From UBA1081 sp045658165 (GTDB lineage: Bacteria > Bacillota > Clostridia > Oscillospirales > Acutalibacteraceae): a stretch of 10,279 bases of DNA. Location of the stretch: the NCBI GenBank assembly GCA_045658165.1, contig JAZOUN010000034.1, positions 1 through 10,279 on the forward strand. Direction: 5' to 3'. The notes beneath the pieces were generated by a model that did no database searches, was not told where the DNA came from, and worked only from the letters and a program-made list of their open reading frames with translations. The first letter of the stretch is position 1. Each line of letters starts with the position of its first letter. Shown in pieces: positions 1-6,700 of the stretch. A program made the translations under genes and the position numbers.

Positions 1-90
1 TATAATCGCATCGTGAAATCTGAATTTACTGTTTTTACACCACCATGTAAGGACAGTAAGCTGTTTGGGTGAAAATGCAACAAAATTCAT
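1..90 (-). CDS. Phage terminase large subunit, N-terminal fragment (PBSX-type)
   Basis: The 30 codons before the window edge begin MNFVAFSPKQLTVLTWW and end FRFHDAII. The 'SPKQ..vLtWW' opening and the 'hDAII' leading up to the Walker A region (expected just outside the window) are typical of PBSX-family terminase large subunits. These are the ATPase/nuclease motors that cut phage DNA and push it into the prohead. The ATG (90-88) overlaps the stop of the small subunit gene in an ATGA arrangement, so the two are translationally coupled, as expected for a packaging operon. The ATPase and nuclease domains lie outside the window, so intactness cannot be judged. The assignment rests on a short stretch but is strongly supported by the neighbour. 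Confidence 0.8.
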   Translation of the reverse strand, partial: MNFVAFSPKQLTVLTWWCKNSKFRFHDAII

Positions 91-563
91 TTTTCATCAC
101 CTGCCATCAGGGCTTTTGCGCTGTTTTCAAGGGCATTGTAAAACGGTGCGGTACCCATGGCTGAATTCCCTGAAAGCTCACTGAGCTTTTCAAGTGCTTT
201 TATACGGTCAAAGAATTTAATTTCCAGACCACCACCCTTTGCCCTTTTTATTTCGGAAATATTGAAAAGGTCAAGTCCCTCTGCATCAACATCCTCAGGG
301 CTGTCAGAAAGGAGCAGCCTGACAGCATCTGCCGATGATGAAAATGCAAGTCTTCTCAGCCCTGCCCTGACTTCCTCATCAGTAACATTGTTTTCCTTTT
401 CAATTTTTTCAATTTCAGCTCTCACGCTCTTTTTTGCAAGCAGCTTTTCAGCTGCAATTTCGGGACAAACGGTGTATCCGGCTCTGAATGCTGCTTCACG
501 GGAATTTCTGCACGAGGCATAAAGCATGCAAAACATTTCTTCCTTGCCGGTAAGCTTTTTCAT
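87..563 (-). CDS. Phage terminase small subunit (Terminase_2-like)
   Basis: A 158-residue protein that would recognise phage DNA and load the large subunit at the packaging start site. The N-terminus reads LTGKEEMF at residues 4-11, then REAAFRAGY at 22-30, the helix-turn-helix region usual for Firmicutes small terminases. It continues with charged helices (VRAGLRRLAF) and a C-terminal segment EIKFFDRIKALEKL that is common in this family. The start is taken as ATG 563: AAAGGA (576-571) lies 7 nt upstream. A GTG one codon earlier (566) is possible but sits too close. The length is normal for the family. The gene overlaps the large subunit start downstream. No other phage gene is visible on the right, so this is either the first gene of the late operon or the edge of a prophage remnant. 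Confidence 0.85.
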   Translation of the reverse strand: MKKLTGKEEMFCMLYASCRNSREAAFRAGYTVCPEIAAEKLLAKKSVRAEIEKIEKENNVTDEEVRAGLRRLAFSSSADAVRLLLSDSPEDVDAEGLDLFNISEIKRAKGGGLEIKFFDRIKALEKLSELSGNSAMGTAPFYNALENSAKALMAGDEK

Positions 564-575
564 CACATCATCCTT

Positions 576-617
576 TCATATTTTTCTGCTCTCCCGGGAG
601 GAATTTTTCACTTTCAT
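576..617 (-). CDS. Possible 13-residue leader peptide upstream of terminase genes
   Basis: A short reading frame, MKVKNSSRESRKI, is preceded by AGAGGAG (630-624) with a 6-nt gap to the ATG (617-615), a better ribosome binding site than that of the terminase gene itself. Its TGA (578-576) touches the AAAGGA of the terminase small subunit, so ribosomes finishing here could restart there. The peptide is rich in K/R/S and resembles nothing I recognise. It contains the palindrome CTCCCGGGAG (591-600). It may be a real coupling leader or chance; the Shine-Dalgarno strength and the tight spacing are the only support. Confidence 0.35.
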   Translation of the reverse strand: MKVKNSSRESRKI

Positions 618-651
618 AAAAAACTCCTCTCACCCTTAGTCCCAACTCGCA

Positions 652-681
652 AAAATGTAGCCCCAAATAGGGCTACATTTT
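652..681. promoter_or_regulatory. Perfect 12-bp palindrome, candidate phage operator or hairpin
   Basis: AAAATGTAGCCC (652-663) and GGGCTACATTTT (670-681) are exact inverted repeats around the 6-nt spacer CAAATA. It lies between the divergent terminase and ydbC genes. Read on the - strand, the stem is followed by TTTTT, as in an intrinsic terminator, but no gene on that strand ends here. The right arm overlaps a possible - strand -10 box (TAAAAT, 682-677), which favours a repressor-binding site controlling the terminase transcript. Both readings remain open. Confidence 0.5.
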
Positions 682-706
682 ACGGCTTTTTCAGATTTGT
701 TTACAA
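677..706 (-). promoter_or_regulatory. Possible promoter for leader ORF and terminase genes
   Basis: On the - strand, TTGTAA (706-701) and TAAAAT (682-677) are separated by 18 bp, which would start transcription near 670. The -35 matches 4 of 6 and the -10 matches 5 of 6 of the sigmaA consensus. An imperfect inverted repeat, GTTTAC-N5-GTTAAC (699-715), overlaps the -35, and the perfect palindrome overlaps the -10. Confidence 0.35.
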
Positions 707-750
707 AAAGTTAACATTTGAAGGCATTTTTGAAGAAATCTCAGCAAAAT

Positions 751-780
751 AATCAAGAAAAAAGAAAAAAACTCTTGATT
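751..780. promoter_or_regulatory. Inverted repeat overlapping the ydbC -35 box
   Basis: AATCAAGA (751-758) and TCTTGATT (773-780) are perfect 8-bp inverted repeats around a 14-nt A-rich spacer. The right arm contains the TTGATT -35 box of the ydbC promoter, so a bound dimer would block polymerase. It may also be chance in an A-rich stretch. Confidence 0.3.
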
Positions 781-803
781 TTTATTATAAATATAAATAT
801 AAT
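775..803 (+). promoter_or_regulatory. ydbC promoter
   Basis: TTGATT (775-780) and TATAAT (798-803) are separated by exactly 17 bp, a near-consensus sigmaA promoter. Transcription would start near 810, giving a leader of about 25 nt that holds little besides the GGAGG ribosome binding site (823-827). This supports ATG 835 as the start over an upstream ATG at 718, which lies before the promoter. Confidence 0.7.
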
Positions 804-834
804 AATTATAAACAATATTTCTGGAGGAATAATC

Positions 835-1059
835 ATGCCGGAATTTACTTATGAAATCGTAAAATCATTCGGAGTTGTATCAGAAGGAGCAGGCGGCTGG
901 GCTAAAGAACTCAACCTTATCAGTTGGAACGGTAAAGAGCCTAAGTACGATATCCGTGACTGGGGTCCCGACCATGAAAAAATGGGTAAGGGTGTTACTC
1001 TTACAGCAAACGACGTTAAAGCTCTTAAAGAACTTCTTAACGGAATCGATTTTGAATAA
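835..1059 (+). CDS. ydbC: YdbC/PC4-family single-stranded-DNA-binding protein
   Basis: A 74-residue protein with the compact PC4 (transcriptional coactivator p15) fold signature of Firmicutes YdbC: FTYEIVKSFGVVSE, then GWAKELNLISWNG, then KYDIRDWGPDH, and a C-terminal helix LTANDVKALKELLNG. The family is known from Lactococcus YdbC, a dimer that binds single-stranded DNA without sequence preference. A general role in transcription or DNA repair is likely, but the cellular function is unsettled. The start is ATG 835, with GGAGG at 823-827 and 7-nt spacing. The in-frame extension upstream to 718 is low-complexity, AT-rich translation lying mostly before the promoter and is rejected. The gene is monocistronic: its own promoter is upstream and a terminator follows. 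It sits between the phage genes and the GH31 gene without obvious links to either. Confidence 0.9.
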   Translation: MPEFTYEIVKSFGVVSEGAGGWAKELNLISWNGKEPKYDIRDWGPDHEKMGKGVTLTANDVKALKELLNGIDFE

Positions 1060-1086
1060 TTAAAATTACACATACATATCAACCTG

Positions 1087-1112
1087 ACAACCTTATCGCC
1101 GGGTAAGGTTGT
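1087..1112 (+). other. Stem-loop downstream of ydbC
   Basis: ACAACCTTA (1087-1095) pairs perfectly with TAAGGTTGT (1104-1112) around the GC-rich loop TCGCCGGG. No T-run follows, so it is not a terminator by itself. It stands 6 nt before the terminator hairpin and may protect the ydbC mRNA 3' end or belong to a larger structured RNA. Confidence 0.45.
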
Positions 1113-1118
1113 AGTGAG

Positions 1119-1171
1119 CCGAATTTTCCGTCATCAGCATTCTGAACACGGAAAAATCGGTTTATTTTTTT
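1119..1171 (+). terminator. Intrinsic terminator of ydbC
   Basis: CCGAATTTTCCGT (1119-1131) pairs with ACGGAAAAATCGG (1148-1160) with one mismatch. An inner TCAG/CTGA stem caps it with a CATT loop (1138-1141). TTTATTTTTTT (1161-1171) follows directly. This is a long, strong rho-independent terminator that isolates ydbC from the GH31 gene. Confidence 0.85.
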
Positions 1172-1192
1172 ATATTAGGTCAAAAACAAAAA

Positions 1193-1231
1193 TTAGCAGT
1201 TGAATAATTCATAATTATACTTTATTATAAT
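1193..1231 (+). promoter_or_regulatory. Probable promoter region of the GH31 gene
   Basis: Two alternatives overlap. TTAGCA (1193-1198) with TATACT (1216-1221) has a 17-bp spacer. TTGAAT (1200-1205) with TATAAT (1226-1231) has better boxes but a 20-bp spacer. A 7-bp AT-only inverted repeat, AATTATA (1213-1219) and TATAATT (1226-1232), overlaps both -10 boxes. I see no catabolite-responsive element I would trust. Confidence 0.4.
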
Positions 1232-1259
1232 TGTATACATATTTTCAGGAGTGATAAAA

Positions 1260-3689
1260 ATGGAGCACTTTAAAAAAGCATTTCGTGATGAAATAAATCC
1301 GAAAACAGCTGAAAATCAGATTTATAAGAGAAACTCTGTAAGAATCAGCGTTATAACTTCAAGACTTATCAGAATTGAACATCAGTCTGATTCGATTTTC
1401 TGCGATCTGCCCACGCAGACAGTTCTTAACAGAAATTTTGACTCCCCTGCATTCACAGTTGAAGAAACATGTTCAGGTTTTACCGTAAAAACAGATGACG
1501 TTTCTTTTGTTTTCTCTTCAGACGGAAATCTCAAAAAAGTAATAATGAAAGACATGACTGCAGAGGATTTTCAGAAAGGTAATCTGAAAGGCACAAGAAG
1601 AACTCTCGACATGACTGCAGGCAAAGTAAAACTCGAGGACGGTATCATGTCCCGCGACGGTGTTGCCGTTATGGATGACTCAAAGACTCTTGTTCTTCTT
1701 GATGACGGTACAGTCAGCCCGAGAAACGACTATCTTCACAGAAACGAAAAAGGAACTGACAAATACGTTTTTGCATACGGACATGCTTACAAAGAAGCTC
1801 TGCGTGATTTTTACCGTCTCACAGGAAAAACACCTCTTATTCCCCGTTTTGCATTCGGTAACTGGTGGAGCCGTTACAAAGCATACACACAGGAAGAATA
1901 TCTTACCCTTATGAAACGCTTTACAGACTCTGAAATCCCCGTTACTGTTGCAACTATTGACATGGACTGGCACTGGGTAGATGTAAAAGAGCGCTTCGGC
2001 AAAAATGCAATGCCTGACAGAGAAATTGACGGTGCCGTTAACAAAGTAATGGCAAAATTCCAGGCATCGGGCTGGACCGGATACAGCTGGAACACAGATC
2101 TTTTCCCTGACTATAAAACATTCCTGAAAACTCTCAAGGACAGCAATTTTAAAGTCACCGTAAATCTTCATCCGTCAGACGGAGTAAGATTCTTTGAAGA
2201 TATGTACGATGATTTTGCCCGATTCATGGGCATTGATCCAAAAACAAAACAAACAATTCAGTTTGATATTTCAGATAAAAAGTTTACCGAAGGATATTTC
2301 AGATTCCTGCACCACGGCTACGAAAATGATGGTGTTGATTTCTGGTGGATAGACTGGCAACAGGGTGAAAACTCAACCGTTAAAGGACTCGATCCCCTCT
2401 GGTGGCTTAATCATTACCACAGTATCGACAGCAGCAGAAACGGCAGACGTCCGCTTATCCTCTCCCGTTATGCAGGTCCCGGAAGCCACAGATACCCCCT
2501 CGGTTTTTCAGGTGACACTCTTGTGGTATGGCCTGCGCTTGATTTTCAACCTTATTTCACAGCAAATGCTTCAAATGCAGGATATTCATGGTGGAGTCAT
2601 GATATAGGCGGTCACCATATGGGAAAACGAGACGACGAACTTTACATCCGCTGGCTTCAGTTCGGCACTTTCAGTCCCATAAACCGTCTGCATTCAACAA
2701 GCAACGAATTCCTCGGCAAAGAACCCTGGAAATTCAGCAAAGACACAGAAAGAAACGCAACAGACTATCTTCGTTTACGTCATCGTCTTATACCTTATAT
2801 ATACACAATGAACATGTACACACATCGTGACGGCAGACCTCTTATGGAACCGATGTATTACGAGAATCCGGAAGATGATGAAGCATACAATGTTCCCAAC
2901 GAATACCGTTTCGGTACAGAACTCATTGTTGCACCCATAACAGAAAAAACAGACAAAAAAACACTTACAGCATCAACTGAAGTGTGGCTGCCCGAAGGCA
3001 GATATACAGATATTTTCACAGGCAGAATCTATAACGGCGGCAAAAAGATAAAAATGTTCCGTGACCTGTCTTCTATTCCCGTTCTTGCAAAAGAAGGAGC
3101 AATCATTCCCCTTGCAGTAAACGACAAGACAAATGATTGCTCAAATCCCGAAAACATTGAACTTCTGATTTTCAGAGGAAACAATACGTTCAGACTCTAT
3201 GAAGATGACGGTGAAACAATGAATTATCAGAACGGTGCTTTTGCCGAAACTCAATTCAGTGTTTCAGAAAACAGAGAAAATGTCGTATTTACCGTAAATG
3301 CTGCAGAGGGTGATAAATCAATTATCCCTGCAAAAAGAAAATACATTCTCTCGTTCAAAGATATTACGGCAAGTGAAAAAATCAGCTGTACTCTCAACGG
3401 AACAGACTTTTCTCCCGAATATTGCATAAAAGACGGAAACTTACAGATTATTGCAGAAATTTCATCTGATGATACATTAGAAATTACATTACATAATATA
3501 TCTGTAAAGAAAAACCCCTCAAGAAAAGAAATGCTTACAGATCTTCTCTCAAAGGTTCAGGGAAGCAACAACGCAAAAATGATTCTTTACACATCATGCC
3601 TCAGCGATACATTCAAAGGAAAAATCCTCGCAAATAAAGCTGTGCGTGATTCGGTAAAAGAAATCGATGCACTTGCAGAATTATCATAA
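1260..3689 (+). CDS. Glycoside hydrolase family 31, cytoplasmic
   Basis: An 809-residue retaining alpha-glycosidase-type enzyme. The domain order is an N-terminal beta-sandwich (about 20-190), a TIM barrel (about 195-520), beta domains (to about 745) and a helical tail (about 750-809). Barrel landmarks are GNWWSRY, IDMDWHW (D234, D236), DFWWIDWQQG with the probable nucleophile D365, FSGDT with the probable acid/base D419, HDIGG (H447-D448) and RWLQFGTFSP (464-473). The usual nucleophile context W-x-D-x-x-E is replaced by W-I-D-W-Q-Q, marking a distinct GH31 clade; I cannot name its substrate. There is no signal peptide, so it would act on imported oligosaccharides. The start is ATG 1260, with AGGAG (1247-1251) 8 nt upstream. 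A GTG at 1251 overlaps that site and is rejected. The gene is convergent with the secreted-protein gene. Confidence 0.93.
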   Translation: MEHFKKAFRDEINPKTAENQIYKRNSVRISVITSRLIRIEHQSDSIFCDLPTQTVLNRNFDSPAFTVEETCSGFTVKTDDVSFVFSSDGNLKKVIMKDMTAEDFQKGNLKGTRRTLDMTAGKVKLEDGIMSRDGVAVMDDSKTLVLLDDGTVSPRNDYLHRNEKGTDKYVFAYGHAYKEALRDFYRLTGKTPLIPRFAFGNWWSRYKAYTQEEYLTLMKRFTDSEIPVTVATIDMDWHWVDVKERFGKNAMPDREIDGAVNKVMAKFQASGWTGYSWNTDLFPDYKTFLKTLKDSNFKVTVNLHPSDGVRFFEDMYDDFARFMGIDPKTKQTIQFDISDKKFTEGYFRFLHHGYENDGVDFWWIDWQQGENSTVKGLDPLWWLNHYHSIDSSRNGRRPLILSRYAGPGSHRYPLGFSGDTLVVWPALDFQPYFTANASNAGYSWWSHDIGGHHMGKRDDELYIRWLQFGTFSPINRLHSTSNEFLGKEPWKFSKDTERNATDYLRLRHRLIPYIYTMNMYTHRDGRPLMEPMYYENPEDDEAYNVPNEYRFGTELIVAPITEKTDKKTLTASTEVWLPEGRYTDIFTGRIYNGGKKIKMFRDLSSIPVLAKEGAIIPLAVNDKTNDCSNPENIELLIFRGNNTFRLYEDDGETMNYQNGAFAETQFSVSENRENVVFTVNAAEGDKSIIPAKRKYILSFKDITASEKISCTLNGTDFSPEYCIKDGNLQIIAEISSDDTLEITLHNISVKKNPSRKEMLTDLLSKVQGSNNAKMILYTSCLSDTFKGKILANKAVRDSVKEIDALAELS

Positions 3690-3696
3690 AGCAAAA

Positions 3697-3738
3697 AAAA
3701 TCGGATGTTCATAACGAACATCCGATTTTATATTTTTT
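3697..3738. terminator. Bidirectional terminator between GH31 and the secreted-protein gene
   Basis: AAAATCGGATGTTC (3697-3710) and GAACATCCGATTTT (3716-3729) form a perfect 14-bp stem with the loop ATAAC. Rightward it is followed by a T-rich tract ending TTTTTT (3738). Leftward the stem itself ends in TTTT. It serves two convergent genes, 7 bp from each stop at the nearest. Confidence 0.92.
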
Positions 3739-6700
3739 ACACTTCTGAATGTTCACAACACTCATGCTTTGTTCCGAGAAGTGAAAGAATCTTAGCAAAA
3801 ATTCTGCGGATCTTTGAGAAGAAATCATTCTTGTGACAGTAACAATCGCATTCAACAGCAGAAACTGTGGGAATATCAATTGTTGTCTCTCCGTTGTAAA
3901 CAGAGATGAAACCTACTGTGTCTTTATAACCGATCTTGCTTATAACAAGTTCATAATCACCTTCGGGAAGAACTTCTGTGAAATAACCGTTAAGGTCAGT
4001 TTTAATCACAAATGTTTCTCCTGTGTTAAGTTCGGTAAATGTAACTGTAGCTTCTGTTACGGGGTTACCGTTATCGTCATAAAGAGTGATATATACAAGA
4101 GCTTTTCCGTCATAGTAAAGAATTTCTTTCTGTTCACTGTTACATCCGTCAACGGTACAACGTGAAAGAACATAACCGCTCTGTGTTTCTGTGGGAAGAA
4201 CTCTTTCTGCTTCTGCATATTTATGACCTGCAGCAGCTACATAATTATCTTTATATGTATAATCACCACGGATACAAACATGGTAATCATAACCTCTCTG
4301 TACACATGTGGGTTCTACAGTTGTTACTTCATATTCATGACCGAGAGCATCAACATAATCTGTCTTTTTGCTGTCATTACATGCAGTACACTGGATGAGT
4401 GTATAACCCTTCTGTGTACATGTGGGAGCAACAAAGAGATTTTCATAATTATGACCGAGAGCGTCAACATAATTGTCTCTTTCAATGTTGTCACAAATAA
4501 GACATCTTGTTACAGTGTAACCCTTCTGAGTACATGAGGGAGGAACAACAGTTACAATATTTGCATGACCGGGAGATTCAACATAATCATCAACAGTCAC
4601 GGTACCGCAGTCTGAACATGTATATGTTGTATAACCGTCTTCTGTACATGTGGGAACTGTTACAACGCCTACATAATCATGGGGAAGTTTTTCAAGCACT
4701 TCGTCCTTTGATTCCTGACAAACAGAACAGTAATAGAACTTGCTTCCTTCTGTTGTACAAGTGGGTTTTGCAATAAGGAATCCGTCACCCCAATCATGAC
4801 CGATAGCATCAATCTTGATTGTTCTTTCGTCATTACATGTTGTACAAGTCATGAAAAGTACACCGGGAGTTGTACAAGTGGGCTCTGTTGTAACAACGCC
4901 CTCATCCCATGTGTGACCGAGTGCAGGAATTACAATGCTGTTCTGAGATTCACTACATCTGTCACAAGTTGCAGCCATAAGACCGTTTTCAGTACATGTT
5001 GCTTCTTTTATAATAGTCTGATTTTTCCAGTCGTGACCGAGTGCTTCAACAACAGCTTCCTGTGTAACGTAACAACGTGAACACTGCTGATACTGCTTAC
5101 CGTTTGTTGTACATGTTGCCTCAACAATAGGCTTACCTACATTAATCCATTCGTGTCCGAGAGCATCAACATAAGTATCGATATATGAATCTCCGCATTC
5201 ACACTTGTGTGTTGTATAACCAAGCTCTGTACAAGTGGGAGCTGTTACCGTGTCTTTATATTCATGGCCTGTTGCGTAGAGAATTGCAACTTCAGTTTCC
5301 TTACATGCAGAACACTGTCTCTGCTGTCTGCCGTTTACTGTACATGTTGCTTCTCTTACAACTTTCCAATCACCCCAAGTATGACCTGTTGCAGCAACAT
5401 CTTCTGCTTCTGTTGTTTTACAGATTTCACACTTTCTTGTCTTGATACCGTTCTGTGTACATGTTGCTGTGGGAGCTGACCATTCGCCCCACTGATGATC
5501 TGCAAGAGGAAGAGGTGTTCTGCCTGAAATGACTTTACTACAGTCATTACAGTAAATGTATTCAGTATAACCCTGAACATTACATGTTGACGGTTTTGAT
5601 GGGTAAAGTGTTGTGTTCTTGTGGTTTTCGGGAATTATGGGAAGAGTTTCTGTCTTCTGCTGTCCGCACACTGAACATTTGTAAACCTTAGAACCTGTTT
5701 TGCTACATGTAGGAGCTGTTTCACTCTCAAGGTAATATGTATGCTCTACCTTGTCGTATTTTGTTGAAACAGTAAATGATTCTGTTACGTTTGTAAAACT
5801 GTTTGTTGACCAGCCTTTGAATTCGTAATGAGTATTTTCGTCATTCTTTTCAACATTATTCACTGTGGGAGCAGTAACGCTTGCACCGTGTTCAACAGTT
5901 TCTGATTTAATTTCTTTGCCTGTGATTGTATTTATAAACTTAACAGTGTATTTATTGACTGAGAAAATTGCATATACGGTTGTGCCGAGAGGAAGTACCA
6001 TGTTGCTCATACTGCCGCTTGTTGCATTTTTATCTGTACTCCAGCCGAGGAATGAATAGCCTTCTCTTGTTGCTGTGTAGTAGTTTGCAGGGAATGTGAT
6101 TGTTGTGCCGTTGCCTACATTTGATGAGAACTCTGTTACACTGACTGTACCGCCGTTTGTTGCAGCATCAAGCTTTACAACACCCTGAAGACCGCCGATT
6201 GCTGAATCAAGAGCTGTTTTTGCTGCAGCAATTTCATCAGCTGTGTAACAACCTGCGTTGTAAGCATTTGAATATGAATCATTAATTTTCTTTGCTGTAT
6301 CATAAGCTGCTTTATATGTCTGCCATGAATCAGCTGTGTAGCAATCCTGGGTTCCTACTGTTGCTGTTTTAGCATAAACTTCCTTGAATGCATTCATGGA
6401 CGGTGTAACGTCTGTATATACGGAGCAGTTATCATAGAAAAGGTAAACATAGTTACCGCCGGCACCGGCATTACAGTCTGATATGCTGCCTTTGTCATGC
6501 CTCTTAACTGAGTCATAACCTGCCATAGTATAACCGCTTTCACCATCTCCTGTTGAAACAGCATTAATTCTTACAACAGGAAGACCTGCTTTGGGATCTT
6601 TAGTTGCATAAAGATAAATATAATCGCCGCCGGCATCAGCATTAAGATCCTGGCCTCCGCCTGTTATAGAAAATGAATATGTCTTGTTGCCTATTGTAAA

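Noticed and set aside
157..522. Open frame of 121 codons on the + strand opposite the small terminase
   Set aside because: It is Ser/Ala/Leu-rich with no family resemblance and no ribosome binding site, and it lies fully within a well-supported gene on the other strand.
718..834. Upstream extension of the YdbC protein starting at ATG 718
   Set aside because: It lies largely before the promoter at 775-803, has no ribosome binding site, and translates to K/N/I-rich low-complexity sequence unlike the family. GGAGG at 823-827 marks ATG 835.
3833..5479. Several Cys-rich + strand open frames opposite the repeat array
   Set aside because: They are reverse-strand shadows of a periodic coding sequence: they lack ribosome binding sites and follow the 114-120-bp periodicity of the array.
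4106..5752. CRISPR array, because of short similar DNA segments at regular spacing
   Set aside because: The repeats are imperfect, in frame with no stops, and conserve amino acids rather than bases. Unit length varies by codons.
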